Counted from the first letter of the stretch, positions 26,275 through 36,180 are shown. The stretch is 64,000 nucleotides of DNA from Rhodoferax ferrireducens (GCF_003347515.1 NZ_QEII01000304.1:1-64000), one strand, 5' to 3'. Notes: generated by a model from the letters alone, not told the origin. Numbers and translations are program-made.

Positions 26275-27209
26275 AGGCGCGCGCTGATTTTGGTTGGCAA
26301 CAAGGTTTGACTTTAGTGGAGTTGCTGGTTGCCCTGGCTATTTCATTGGTCATTGTGATCGCAGCGTCGACCTTCTTTTTGGGCAGCACCCGTTCGCGTG
26401 ACACGCAGGACGCGGCAAGCCTGCTGCAAGACAATGCGCGCTTCGCAACGGAAGTGATCACCCGAAGCATTCAGCAAGCCGGTTATCAAAATTACATATG
26501 GAGCACAGCTGGCGCTGCGTCTCGCAGGGAGGTAGCTCCGCCCAGCGACGAAGAGCCTGACATCCGGGGGTACAACAATAGTGCTGCTGGCACGAGCACT
26601 GACAACGGAGACCACGACACCTCAACCAATCGCATCAATAACAGCGACACACTTGTGGCGCGTTTCCAGGGTTCCAGCAATGCCAGCGGGGCCGATGGGA
26701 GCATGATCGATTGCATGGGACGTCCGTTGCCCGCACCGGATGTCCTGGTCACCCGCTATTACAGTATTTTCGAGGTCAGGCAACCAACTGGTTCTGTTGA
26801 ACCCGAGCTGCGTTGCAAGTACGCGTCCATTAACAGCAGTGGCGCCTTGGCGTTTTCGGCTGAACCTATCGTGAGAGGGGTAGAGTCGTTGCAACTGATG
26901 TATGGCGTCGATACGAACGCTGACTCAGTGGCCGACACTTGGCGAAACGCTGAGCAGGTGGACAACGGGTGTAGCGGCGCTGCTTGTATCACCAACTGGC
27001 AACAGGTCCGTTCCGTTCGGGTGGGCATGGTGCTGCGTTCACCCACAGCGGTGGCGGTGTCATCAGCCACAGGCACCAGCACCCTGTCACCGCTGGGTGT
27101 GTATTTTTCGCAAGGCTTGTCTGCGCCCGACACACTCACGGTCAACAACGCTGATGGTCGTTTGAGAAAAGTCGTGACCTTCACTGTGAACGTGAGGAAT
27201 ACGCTATGA
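26271..27209 (+). CDS. pilW: type IV pilus minor pilin PilW
   Basis: Protein of 312 aa with prepilin cleavage motif QQGLTLVELLVALAISLVIVIA and the long C-terminal domain usual for PilW. Contains a DTNADSVADTW segment resembling a calcium-binding loop. Joined by 4-bp overlaps to pilV and pilX. Acts with PilV, PilX and PilE as a minor-pilin complex. Confidence 0.88.
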   Translation: MKARADFGWQQGLTLVELLVALAISLVIVIAASTFFLGSTRSRDTQDAASLLQDNARFATEVITRSIQQAGYQNYIWSTAGAASRREVAPPSDEEPDIRGYNNSAAGTSTDNGDHDTSTNRINNSDTLVARFQGSSNASGADGSMIDCMGRPLPAPDVLVTRYYSIFEVRQPTGSVEPELRCKYASINSSGALAFSAEPIVRGVESLQLMYGVDTNADSVADTWRNAEQVDNGCSGAACITNWQQVRSVRVGMVLRSPTAVAVSSATGTSTLSPLGVYFSQGLSAPDTLTVNNADGRLRKVVTFTVNVRNTL

Positions 27210-27877
27210 AATTCCAGGTTCGTAATGTTCAAAATGTATTACCAAAACAGGTCGGTTCAAGCCTGGTGGTGGTGCTGATCATGCTGAGTGTCATCATGGT
27301 GATCGGGCTGATTTCAACCAAACTGGCTTTGTTCAGCGAACAATCGGCCCGAAATGACCGTGATCGCCAAATTGCCTTCCAGGCGGCCGAGGCTGCGTTG
27401 CTGGATGGCGAACTTGACATCATGGGACCCAACACAGCGACTGGCCGCAGGGTGTGCACCTTTGATTCCAAGCAACCTGCAGAATTTGTGGTGGATTGCG
27501 GAACACTGACGAAAACTGGCATGTGCCTGAGTTCGACAAACCCCGGGGAAGCGTGGCAAACCATCAAAGCACTTTACACGAGTGAAACCGGAAACTCCAC
27601 GGACAACGCTGGCAACAAGACCGTGCAGTTGGGTCAGTTCACCGGGCAAACTCTGCCAAATGGCAGTAGTGGCCTGACCGTTCGGCTGCCCCGCTATGTG
27701 ATCGAAGCCGTTCCCTATGCTGGCACCGGAAACGCCACCGACAACGTAGGTTCATCCAGTTCACCAGAGTATGCATTTCTTGTGACAGCCATGGGTTTTG
27801 GCACCCGGGTCGAAACACAGGTTTTGCTTCAAGCCTTGATCTACAAGCCAGCCAATAAACCAGGTGCGGGGTGCTGA
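27206..27877 (+). CDS. pilX: type IV pilus assembly protein PilX
   Basis: Protein of 223 aa. N-terminal hydrophobic helix after a short leader (QVGSSLVVVLIMLSVIMVIGLISTKLA) with ARNDRDRQIAFQAAEAALLDGE, the PilX_N signature. Precedes pilY1 by one base and overlaps pilW by 4 bp. Confidence 0.88.
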   Translation: MKFQVRNVQNVLPKQVGSSLVVVLIMLSVIMVIGLISTKLALFSEQSARNDRDRQIAFQAAEAALLDGELDIMGPNTATGRRVCTFDSKQPAEFVVDCGTLTKTGMCLSSTNPGEAWQTIKALYTSETGNSTDNAGNKTVQLGQFTGQTLPNGSSGLTVRLPRYVIEAVPYAGTGNATDNVGSSSSPEYAFLVTAMGFGTRVETQVLLQALIYKPANKPGAGC

Positions 27878-27878
27878 T

Positions 27879-30800
27879 ATGAGAAAGTTATTTGGATTAA
27901 TTATTGCGGTAGTGAGCGTTGTTTTGATTGGGTGGTCGTTTGCCCAATCGACCCGAACTCGATTGGATTTGAGGACCGGGCCGATCATCAACTCGGGGGA
28001 TGCATCCAACTTGGCGCTGGTGCTGTCGGTGGAGTTTCCAACCACCGGCGCCGCTTACAAGACACCCAACACTGCAACTGCCTATGACAGTACCAAGAAA
28101 TACCTGGGCTACTGGAATTCGACCACTTGTTATGCTTATAACGGGACGACATCAGACGGCTACTTTCAGCCCAATGGTTCAACGATATCAACCACCAACT
28201 ACAACTGCAATTCCGGCGGTGCAGGAAGTGGTTTCAGCGGTAACTTCCTGAATTTTGCCGCGACATCTTCAACCGACATATTGCGCTACGCCTTGACTGG
28301 GGGCGATCGCTATGTCGATACGGCCGGCAACACGATCCTGCAGAGGGCAGTTTTGATTGGTGACAATGGCGGCTCGAATACAAGTTTTTACCGAAATTCG
28401 TCAAATATGCCGACTCGGTCACTGACAACGGCGCAATCTGCGGCACTGACGCCCTTTGGTAGCACGGTCATGTATGTCCAATCTTGTGAAGACCGTGTGA
28501 TTTTTCAAACCGTCAATGGCGGCTCTTGCACGAGTCCGGGGAATCTAAAGGCTTTCAACAACAGTGCTGGCACTTCAATCAACAGTGACCTGAAGGCGCG
28601 TATCAAGGTATGTGATGCCACCGAGGGTCCGGTTCGCACTGAGTTGTGCAAGCAGTATCCTGATAGCAACTACAAACCCGTTGGAGAAATTCAGAAGAAT
28701 GCGAGCAAGGTGCGCGTGGCGGCTTTTGGTTATCTGTTGAACAGCCCTGCCTCCGGTTTTCAGGATTGGGACAACTGGTATGGCGGCGTTTTGCGGGCAC
28801 CCATGAAATTTGCCGGGCCAGAGCAGAAGAGTTCGACCGGTATTGTTTCTGACAATCCTCAGACGGAGTGGGATGACACGACCGGCGTGTATGTTGCCAA
28901 TCCTTTGTCGGAGGCCAGTTTTACCTACAGTGGTGTCATCAACTATTTGAACCGATTTGGACGCTCTGGCCAATACAAGCGGCATGACCCTGTAGGTGAG
29001 TTGTATTACGAGTCAGTTCGCTACTTTCAAGGCAAACAACCTACCGCGAACGCGACCACCGATACGACAAAGGGTGCCTACACTGCGGCGATGCTGGACA
29101 ACTTCCCGATCTACACGACGTGGTCGGACCCCATGCAGACAACCTGTCAGAGAAACTATTCTTTGACCATTGGTGACCATCAGTCAGCCAAAGACAACTA
29201 CATCCCCGGTGTTTCCAGTGTTGGAGGTGAAACTCGTGCCGCCGATGGCACGGGTGTGGGTGCTTTGAATGCAACTACCTGGGAAAACGTGGTGGCGAGT
29301 TTTGAGACCAATGGGTCAGTCACCTATACCTATGTCAAGCCCGATGGTACTGTCGTCACCGCTACTGCCAATGGCAACGCGACCTCTGGTGTAACCGGTG
29401 TAATCGCCGGAAACAGTGGTCTTGCGACGAAGACGCAGGCTGGTCAAGCCTCAAACGGGAACAACGTCGGCTATGCCTGGGCCGGTGTGGCTTACTGGGC
29501 CAATACCCAGCCAATCCGGTCTGACAAGCCTTTGGCACGGATTAGAAGCTATGTGATTGATGTGAATGAAGGTGCCGAAACCAGCTTGGACCCATTGCGA
29601 CAGCGTGCTTTGTATTTGGCAGGCAAGTACGGAGGCTTTGCCGATGTTGGGCCAGATGGCAGCCCTGCAACAGGGGAAGGCAATCCATTCAAGACTTATG
29701 TCGGCGGTACCCTGACAACCAGCACCAAGGAATGGCTCGCCGCCGATGGCTCTACGCTTCCTTCTGGGTATTTCCTGGCCAGTCAACCCGATCGTCTGAT
29801 TTTGGCCATCAGGCAGATTTTTGCGCAGGCCAGCAAACCTTCAGGTAATCTGGCGGGTGGTTCCTTGAGCGTCAGTCGACTAAGCCGGGCGCAGCAAACC
29901 GGGGCGTTTTATCAGGCACAACTGGATTCTTCTGACTGGTCTGGCACGGTTGTGCGCACAGAAATTACCTACAACACCACGACGCTAGCTCTGGAGGCCA
30001 GCGCCACCCCGGTCTGGGACGCTGGCAACATTCTGACCGGTGTTCAGGCAGGTACCACCACCTTGAGCCCCTTCCCCTTGCCGGCTGACCGGAAGATATT
30101 TAGTTACAACAATACCTCCTTGTCAGGGGTTACCTTTACTTGGGCCAATATTGATACCGCAGTGCAAACTTCGCTGAAGACGGACCCCGCCACCTCCATC
30201 GTGGAGACTGATGCAGACGGACAGTCCCGGCTCGATTACATTCGCGGTGTGCGCGGCGCCGAGTCGGACGCCAACCTGAATTACAGGGCGCGCAACGGCA
30301 TAATGGGCGACAGCATCAATTCGGCACCGGTTCTTAAGGGCAAGCCAAGCACCGCCATTGTTGACGCCAGCTACCAGTCGTTTTACTCAACGCATGCGGC
30401 ACGAACGCCGACGGTTTATATTGGCAGCAATGATGGCATGTTGCACGCCTTTTATGCGGCGGAATCTGCCACGAACACTGGCAACGGCAAGGAGCAGTTT
30501 GCCTATGTGCCCAGGGCAATTTCCACCAAGCTCAACGCGCTAACCAGCCCGGGATACGTCAAGGAGGCTTATGTCGATGGGGCCATTACTGTGAGTGAAG
30601 CGCGCGCCTACAAGGCGGCCAGCAGTTCTGTCAACTGGGCAACGGTGCTGGTGTCCGGCATGGGCGGCGGTGCCAAAGGTCTGTTTGCACTTGATGTGAC
30701 AACACCGGCGGGTTTTGGTCCGGGCAATGTGCTGTGGGAGTTCACGAACGCAGACGACGCTGACATGGGGCATTTGCTGAGTGAACCCAAAATTGTCAAG

Positions 30801-31910
30801 CTCGCGATGGCGGGCAACAGCGCGGCAACGCCCAATTACAAATGGTTTGCCATGGTGACCAGTGGTTACAACAACTACACCACGGGTGGTTCAGCCGACA
30901 AACAAGCTTTATTTTTGTTGTCGCTTGAAAAGGCACCCGGTGCCGCATGGGCTCTGGGTACAAACTACTTCAAGATCTATGCTGACAACGGAACATTCGC
31001 TGCTGCTGATACCAGCGCGGCAACTGGAATGGGAATGCCGGGGGTCGCCACAGGCATTGCAGGGAACACGGTCTATGCGTACGCCGGCGATTTACAGGGC
31101 AATCTGTGGAAGTTCGACTTGTCGGGTGCTTCAACAACCTGGACTGGCTCGTCCAAAGCCTCTGTTTTATTCACAGCGCGCACGCCGTCCGGCACCGCAA
31201 CCCAACCCATTACGGTGGTTCCTGCCGTGACACTGAGCGTTGTGGGCGGTTACCAGATAGGCTTTGGCACTGGCAAGTTCATCGAGCCGCCGGATGCCCT
31301 GACGGCTTCTACCCTACAACAGTCCATCTATGGCATCTGGGATGCGCAGGACGACAAGAAGTTTGAACGAATTGCTACCGGCAGCGGATCAACCTCCGTT
31401 AACGGCCTTATTACCCGGACCCTTACAGTGACGACCATCGGGACATCGACCGTTTCCATCACCGGGCCAGCATTTGTTTACGGCACGTCTACAACCACCG
31501 GGTCTGGTCAATACCGGGGCTGGGTTGCCGATTTATCGACAACCATGGAACGAGTGGTGGTTGACCCCACGGTTGACAGTGGGCTGATGGCGATCAATTC
31601 AACCATTCCGGGGGGTGACCCTTGTGTGTCGACGGGGTCGTCGAATCAATATCGCTATAACCCGTCCACTGGAATTACTTTTGTGACAACGGGTTCCCCC
31701 AACACAACAACGGGTTATCTGGGGAGTGCGTCCTTGCTGGAAGTCGGTGACACTGCCTGGTCAACGCGAAATGCAGCGGGACGATATGTGGTGACGCGCA
31801 AGATCAACTCCATCAGCCCCGGTGTGGGTGGCGGGCTGAATACGCAGGAAAGCACAGTGACCACAATCGCTGGGCGGATCAACTGGCGCGAGATCACTAA
31901 CTTTCAGTAG
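27879..31910 (+). CDS. pilY1: type IV pilus tip adhesin PilY1 (PilC beta-propeller family)
   Basis: 1343 aa from the ATG at 27879; an in-frame GTG five codons earlier lies in the pilX end and is less likely. N-terminal signal sequence (LFGLIIAVVSVVLIGWSFAQ). The N-terminal half is low-complexity, rich in N, T and S, without a clear von Willebrand A MIDAS. The C-terminal half (about 800-1250) is the Neisseria PilC beta-propeller with TVYIGSNDGMLHAF, VLVSGMGGGAKGLFALDVT and VYAYAGDLQGNLWKFDLSG. An acidic loop ETDADGQSRLD may bind calcium. PilY1 sits at the pilus tip and controls extension and adhesion. Confidence 0.93.
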   Translation: MRKLFGLIIAVVSVVLIGWSFAQSTRTRLDLRTGPIINSGDASNLALVLSVEFPTTGAAYKTPNTATAYDSTKKYLGYWNSTTCYAYNGTTSDGYFQPNGSTISTTNYNCNSGGAGSGFSGNFLNFAATSSTDILRYALTGGDRYVDTAGNTILQRAVLIGDNGGSNTSFYRNSSNMPTRSLTTAQSAALTPFGSTVMYVQSCEDRVIFQTVNGGSCTSPGNLKAFNNSAGTSINSDLKARIKVCDATEGPVRTELCKQYPDSNYKPVGEIQKNASKVRVAAFGYLLNSPASGFQDWDNWYGGVLRAPMKFAGPEQKSSTGIVSDNPQTEWDDTTGVYVANPLSEASFTYSGVINYLNRFGRSGQYKRHDPVGELYYESVRYFQGKQPTANATTDTTKGAYTAAMLDNFPIYTTWSDPMQTTCQRNYSLTIGDHQSAKDNYIPGVSSVGGETRAADGTGVGALNATTWENVVASFETNGSVTYTYVKPDGTVVTATANGNATSGVTGVIAGNSGLATKTQAGQASNGNNVGYAWAGVAYWANTQPIRSDKPLARIRSYVIDVNEGAETSLDPLRQRALYLAGKYGGFADVGPDGSPATGEGNPFKTYVGGTLTTSTKEWLAADGSTLPSGYFLASQPDRLILAIRQIFAQASKPSGNLAGGSLSVSRLSRAQQTGAFYQAQLDSSDWSGTVVRTEITYNTTTLALEASATPVWDAGNILTGVQAGTTTLSPFPLPADRKIFSYNNTSLSGVTFTWANIDTAVQTSLKTDPATSIVETDADGQSRLDYIRGVRGAESDANLNYRARNGIMGDSINSAPVLKGKPSTAIVDASYQSFYSTHAARTPTVYIGSNDGMLHAFYAAESATNTGNGKEQFAYVPRAISTKLNALTSPGYVKEAYVDGAITVSEARAYKAASSSVNWATVLVSGMGGGAKGLFALDVTTPAGFGPGNVLWEFTNADDADMGHLLSEPKIVKLAMAGNSAATPNYKWFAMVTSGYNNYTTGGSADKQALFLLSLEKAPGAAWALGTNYFKIYADNGTFAAADTSAATGMGMPGVATGIAGNTVYAYAGDLQGNLWKFDLSGASTTWTGSSKASVLFTARTPSGTATQPITVVPAVTLSVVGGYQIGFGTGKFIEPPDALTASTLQQSIYGIWDAQDDKKFERIATGSGSTSVNGLITRTLTVTTIGTSTVSITGPAFVYGTSTTTGSGQYRGWVADLSTTMERVVVDPTVDSGLMAINSTIPGGDPCVSTGSSNQYRYNPSTGITFVTTGSPNTTTGYLGSASLLEVGDTAWSTRNAAGRYVVTRKINSISPGVGGGLNTQESTVTTIAGRINWREITNFQ

Positions 31911-31958
31911 TGTCACCATGCCATCTTGGAATACATTCGCAAAACCAACAGGATATTT

Positions 31959-32381
31959 ATGAAAAACAAGGGGTTCACGCTGATTGAATTGATGATTGTT
32001 GTGGCGGTTTTGGGAATTCTTGCCGCGGTTGCCTTGCCGTCTTACTCCAGTTATGTGATCCGCAGCAAGCGCACCGAGTGCCGTGCGGCCATCATGCAGG
32101 TCATGCAGCAGCAAGAGCGTTATTTCACTCAGCAAAACTCATATTTGGCCTACACCAGCAGCGCGACCAGTATTCCCATGCTCCAGTTTTCCGGTGATAG
32201 TCTTGCTAACAGTGCTTGCACGATAGCATCTGCTGCATGTTCGGGATCCACAGTAAGTGCCTGTGTGGTGGCCACAGGAACACCTCGTTATACCGACACG
32301 GTCGTTGCAAATATCACGATGCAAAGCGACGGTACCAAGGGTTGCTCCGGGTCAGACCAGGCTAAATGTTGGAAGAATTGA
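31959..32381 (+). CDS. pilE: type IV minor pilin PilE
   Basis: Protein of 140 aa from ATG 31959. Classic prepilin: MKNKG then FTLIELMIVVAVLGILAAVALPSYSSYV, followed by AIMQVMQQQERYFTQQNSYL typical of PilE of the pilY1 cluster, and four-plus cysteines. TGATG overlap (one base shared) with fimT. Confidence 0.9.
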   Translation: MKNKGFTLIELMIVVAVLGILAAVALPSYSSYVIRSKRTECRAAIMQVMQQQERYFTQQNSYLAYTSSATSIPMLQFSGDSLANSACTIASAACSGSTVSACVVATGTPRYTDTVVANITMQSDGTKGCSGSDQAKCWKN

Positions 32382-32965
32382 TGTCACAAACTTCAATTCT
32401 CACTCGGGGTCGAGGCTTTACCCTCATTGAGTTGATGGTTGTGCTGGCTTTGGTGGCGATTCTTGCGAGTCTGGCGACCCCGTCCTACCGATCTTTCATG
32501 GTCAACCAGCAACTCACATCCGCCAGCAGTGATTTCCTGGCATCCATGCTGCAAGCCAGGTCTGAAGCGATGCGACGGGGTTTGCCGGTGTCGATCTTGC
32601 CCACGAATGGTACCAGTTGGGATAGTGGGTGGTATTTATCCGTGGCCAACAACAGTTGTGCACCAACCGGCACGGCTTTTGGAAATCGCGAAGCACTGAA
32701 TTCTATGATCACCATAAAGGCAACCACCAATGCTGTGTCGACCGGCGTAACCAACAAATCATTCGTTTCAACCAACCCATCTTTTACTTATTCACCCGTT
32801 GGATTTCCGGTGACATCGTGTGCCAGTCCTTACTACAGTGGTGCCATGAATGGGCGCATGGTGTTCCAGGCGACTGAAACCAGTCGAGAGAAGCAAATTG
32901 TTGTCAGCAACTCGGGTCGGGCCAGAATCTGTGACCCGCAGCGGGAAACTTGTACTGCCGATTGA
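32381..32965 (+). CDS. fimT: FimT/GspH family pseudopilin
   Basis: Protein of 194 aa; ATG at 32381 overlaps the pilE stop. Prepilin motif RGFTLIELMVVLALVAILASLATPSYRSFMVNQQ and a GspH-like C-terminal domain. FimT-type minor pilins contribute to DNA binding in natural transformation in some species; here only family membership is supported. Last gene of the pilus operon. Confidence 0.87.
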   Translation: MSQTSILTRGRGFTLIELMVVLALVAILASLATPSYRSFMVNQQLTSASSDFLASMLQARSEAMRRGLPVSILPTNGTSWDSGWYLSVANNSCAPTGTAFGNREALNSMITIKATTNAVSTGVTNKSFVSTNPSFTYSPVGFPVTSCASPYYSGAMNGRMVFQATETSREKQIVVSNSGRARICDPQRETCTAD

Positions 32966-33042
32966 CACATTGAGCAAAAAGTTGAGAAATGCAAGCAGTT
33001 CGCACAAGTGAAATGCATTTTGAACGAACCCATTCGGTATTT

Positions 33043-33492
33043 TTACCGCCTCACCTCATCCACCAACGTCTTGAACTCGTCAATATCTTCAAAGCTCCGA
33101 TACACACTGGCAAAGCGCACATACGCCACTTTGTCGAGCTTCTTAAGCTCGCGCATGACCAGTTCACCAATGCGGGCTGACGGCAGCTCGCGCACCCCCA
33201 AGGTCAGCAATTTTTCTTCAATCCGCTCAACCGCGCTGTCCACCTGCTCGGTGCTCACTGGCCGCTTGCGTAGCGCCAGTTTCATGGAGGCCAACAACTT
33301 GGCTCGCTCGTACTCAATGCGCCGGCCATCTTTTTTGACGATGGCCGGGAAGGTGACGTCTGGGCGTTCGTAGGTGGTAAAACGTTTTTCGCAGGACGCG
33401 CACTGGCGCCTGCGGCGGATGGAGTCCCCGTCTTCAGAAATCCGGGTTTCCACCACCTGGGTTTCGGAATGACTGCAGAAGGGGCACTTCAT
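33043..33492 (-). CDS. nrdR: transcriptional repressor NrdR
   Basis: Protein of 149 aa. N-terminal zinc ribbon with cysteine pairs C3/C6 and CASC (about 31/34), then an ATP-cone domain (RRIEYERAKLLASMKLALRKRPV). NrdR senses ATP/dATP and represses ribonucleotide reductase genes through NrdR boxes. Lies 10 bp after glyA, a frequent order in Burkholderiales. Confidence 0.97.
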   Translation of the reverse strand: MKCPFCSHSETQVVETRISEDGDSIRRRRQCASCEKRFTTYERPDVTFPAIVKKDGRRIEYERAKLLASMKLALRKRPVSTEQVDSAVERIEEKLLTLGVRELPSARIGELVMRELKKLDKVAYVRFASVYRSFEDIDEFKTLVDEVRR

Positions 33493-33502
33493 CGCACATT
33501 GC

Positions 33503-34747
33503 CTATTTGTAAACCGGGAAGCGTGCGGTCAGCGCGTTGACCTTGGCGCGTACAGCATCAATGTTGGCTGCATCCCTTGGATTGTCCAGCACGTCTGCTA
33601 TTAAATTGGCCGTCATGCGGGCTTCCTCGTCCTTGAAGCCACGGGTGGTCAGAGCCGGGGTGCCAATGCGCACGCCACTGGTGACCATGGGCTTTTCGGG
33701 GTCGTTGGGGATGGCGTTTTTGTTGATGGTCATGTGGGCGGAGCCCAGCACTGCCTCAGCTTCTTTGCCGGTGATGCCCTTGGCACGCAAGTCAACCAGC
33801 ATGACGTGACTTTCGGTGCGGCCGCTGACAATGCGCAGACCGCGACTGGTAAGAGTCTCGGCCACGATCTGGGCGTTTTTCAGCACCTGTTGCTGATAAA
33901 TCTTGAACTCAGGCGCCAGTGCTTCTTTGAAAGCAACTGCCTTGGCCGCAATCACATGCATCAGAGGGCCGCCTTGCAGACCGGGGAAGATGGCGCTGTT
34001 AAGAGCTTTTTCGTGCTGCGCTTTCATCAGAATAATGCCGCCCCGTGGGCCGCGCAGGCTCTTGTGGGTGGTAGAGGTCACCACGTCGGCGTGTGGCACG
34101 GGGTTGGGGTAGATGCCGGCGGCAATCAGGCCGGCATAGTGGGCCATGTCCACCATGAAGATGGCGCCTACGTCTTTTGCCACTTTGGCAAAGCGCTCAA
34201 AGTCGATGCGCAGGCTGTAGGCCGAGGCACCAGCAATGATCAGTTTGGGCTTGGACTCATGGGCTTTGCGCTCCATGGCGTCGTAGTCGATCTCTTCCTT
34301 GTCGTTCAGGCCGTAGCTGACGACGTTGAACCACTTGCCGCTCATGTTCAGCGCCATGCCGTGGGTCAGGTGACCGCCTTCGGCCAAGCTCATGCCCATG
34401 ATGGTGTCGCCTGGTTTTAGAAAGGCCAGAAATACAGCCTCGTTGGCGGACGCGCCGCAATGCGGCTGCACGTTGGCGGCTTCGGCGCCGAAGATCTGCT
34501 TGACGCGGTCGATTGCCAGTTGTTCGGCAATGTCCACGTATTCACAGCCGCCGTAGTAGCGGCGGCCGGGGTAGCCTTCGGCGTATTTATTGGTGAGCTG
34601 CGTACCCTGCGCGGCCATGACGGCGGGCGAGGCGTAGTTTTCGCTGGCGATCAGCTCGATGTGCTGTTCCTGGCGGGCGTTTTCAGCCTGGATGGCGGCA
34701 AAGATCTCGGGATCTGTTTGCTCAATGAGAATGTTGCGGTCGTACAT
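33503..34747 (-). CDS. glyA: serine hydroxymethyltransferase
   Basis: 414 aa from the ATG at 34747, which has AAGGA 6-10 nt upstream; a longer frame adds six residues without support. PLP lysine in VTSTTHKSLRGPRGG, substrate/folate residues in IASENYASPAV and KYAEGYPGRRYYGGCE. Interconverts serine and glycine with tetrahydrofolate. The transcript leader carries a strong hairpin just before the Shine-Dalgarno. Confidence 0.98.
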   Translation of the reverse strand: MYDRNILIEQTDPEIFAAIQAENARQEQHIELIASENYASPAVMAAQGTQLTNKYAEGYPGRRYYGGCEYVDIAEQLAIDRVKQIFGAEAANVQPHCGASANEAVFLAFLKPGDTIMGMSLAEGGHLTHGMALNMSGKWFNVVSYGLNDKEEIDYDAMERKAHESKPKLIIAGASAYSLRIDFERFAKVAKDVGAIFMVDMAHYAGLIAAGIYPNPVPHADVVTSTTHKSLRGPRGGIILMKAQHEKALNSAIFPGLQGGPLMHVIAAKAVAFKEALAPEFKIYQQQVLKNAQIVAETLTSRGLRIVSGRTESHVMLVDLRAKGITGKEAEAVLGSAHMTINKNAIPNDPEKPMVTSGVRIGTPALTTRGFKDEEARMTANLIADVLDNPRDAANIDAVRAKVNALTARFPVYK

Positions 34748-34769
34748 GGCAGTCCTTGAAGACATTGGG

Positions 34770-34796
34770 CCTGGGGGTCATGTGCTTGACCCCAGG
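34770..34796 (-). promoter_or_regulatory. leader hairpin before glyA
   Basis: A 10-bp stem (CCT-GGGGTCA paired with TGACCCC-AGG, one bulged G, 6-nt loop) lies about 14 nt upstream of the glyA Shine-Dalgarno, read on the minus strand. No T run follows, so it is more likely a 5' stability or regulatory hairpin than a terminator of the upstream gene. Confidence 0.45.
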
Positions 34797-34964
34797 GCTG
34801 CCCAGGCGAACGGCTAAACACATGAGCCATGCTGGCCATGCGGTACGCTCCCCCGTGGTATTCCCACTTCAGCGCTTCACGCCCTCAAGGGGTGATCGCC
34901 TATCGCCAGTCGCGTACCTCTTGAGTTTAACTGACGAGGCAAGCCCGCTGCCAAGCCCAGGAAA

Positions 34965-35777
34965 TCAGGAGTTGGACAGCATGGCTACTTTGCCAGAGTC
35001 TTCGTTGCCCTTGATAGGCGCAGGCGCAGTCACTGTTTGGGGGGCCGTGAGCTGCATAGAGCGGCCTTTGGCGACCGATTGCAGGCGGGCATGTTCGGCC
35101 ATCACCTTGCCCGCATAGCCGCCATCATCTTCAATATTCGCCGCACCTACGTAATAGCGCAGGCCGCCCTCCATGGAGCCGGCGCGGGAGATGCATTCCT
35201 GCAACACCTTGACGCCCACCCGCAGGTTGGTCAGCGGATCAAAGGCCGCCAGCTTGCCACCGAAGTTCTCATATTTGTCGCTGTGGACCTTGGTCATGAC
35301 CTGCATCAGGCCTTGTGCGCCGACCGGGCTTTGGGCAAATGGGTTAAATCCGGATTCGATAGCCATGACCGCCAAAATAAGCGTGGGGTCCAGCTTGGTG
35401 CGGATGCCAATCTCATAGGCTTCCGCCACCAAGGCGCTGAGCGGCTCGGGCGCAACCTTGTATTTTTTGCTCAGCCAATAGGCGACGGCGGCCTGTTGCT
35501 TGGGCAAGTCCTGCGGGTTACTGGCGGTGGCGCGATCAATGGCGCCTATTTCGCCGGCAGGTTCGGTTATCACCGGAAGCTGGCGGGTTTGAAGCCAGCT
35601 GAAGAGCTGGAGTTCTCCGACCTGACGCAGTTCTGGGCGGGCCGTTAATGTGATGACGGCAAATATGACAGCCAGCCCGATGAGGGCAAAACTGTTGTGG
35701 GTGATTTCAAAGAAGCCCTGGGCAATATCGGATGCGAAGGTTCGCAGGCCCCGGGTGATTTTTTCTGACGCGTTCAT
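34965..35777 (-). CDS. lytic transglycosylase, SLT domain
   Basis: 270 aa from the ATG at 35777, with AAGGAAG upstream; the open frame extends 14 codons further. A membrane anchor at residues 28-46 places the C-terminal domain in the periplasm. SLT domain at about 125-225 with catalytic E141 in AIESGFNP, then SPVGAQGLMQVM and LTNLRVGVKVL. Cleaves peptidoglycan to 1,6-anhydromuropeptides. The C-terminal tail is rich in A, P and T. Confidence 0.92.
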   Translation of the reverse strand: MNASEKITRGLRTFASDIAQGFFEITHNSFALIGLAVIFAVITLTARPELRQVGELQLFSWLQTRQLPVITEPAGEIGAIDRATASNPQDLPKQQAAVAYWLSKKYKVAPEPLSALVAEAYEIGIRTKLDPTLILAVMAIESGFNPFAQSPVGAQGLMQVMTKVHSDKYENFGGKLAAFDPLTNLRVGVKVLQECISRAGSMEGGLRYYVGAANIEDDGGYAGKVMAEHARLQSVAKGRSMQLTAPQTVTAPAPIKGNEDSGKVAMLSNS

Positions 35778-36048
35778 AGCTCTTCCTTCGTTCGCGCGGG
35801 CTACTGTGTTGCACTGCATGCAGGGGTAACACGGGTGGCACCTCGTTAGGTTGGTACGCTATCAATATCCTGCGTTGTCAATCGTATGTGGTGCAGAGAT
35901 TTGAATATGCCGGGATCGGCAGCGGTTCGGGTTATCCCTAGACTTGGCTGGGATGGGCGGATTCTAGGTGCACTTTATATATCAAGTCAACAATATGGAA
36001 ATTATTTGTTATGTCGAATTTAATTCAATGAATTATTCAATTGCGACG

Positions 36049-36067
36049 CCAACAAGCGCCTTGTTGG
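36049..36067. repeat. perfect 8-bp inverted repeat
   Basis: CCAACAAG-CGC-CTTGTTGG, followed by ATCTTTTG. It lies about 80 bp upstream of the small-RNA promoter. It could be an operator or a weak terminator for an unseen transcript. Confidence 0.5.
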
Positions 36068-36145
36068 ATCTTTTGTCAACAAAACTGCTTCGTTTTTTGC
36101 GTGAATTCTCGCAATCAGTGCACAGTCTGTGATTGAAAATCAAAT

Positions 36146-36174
36146 TTGAATTTACGTTGCCGTTGGCCTAGACT
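36146..36174 (+). promoter_or_regulatory. sigma-70-like promoter of the candidate small RNA
   Basis: TTGAAT (36146-36151), a 17-bp spacer and TAGACT (36169-36174). Both hexamers match 4 of 6 consensus positions. Predicted transcription start is near 36181. Confidence 0.55.
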
Positions 36175-36180
36175 GAGCCT

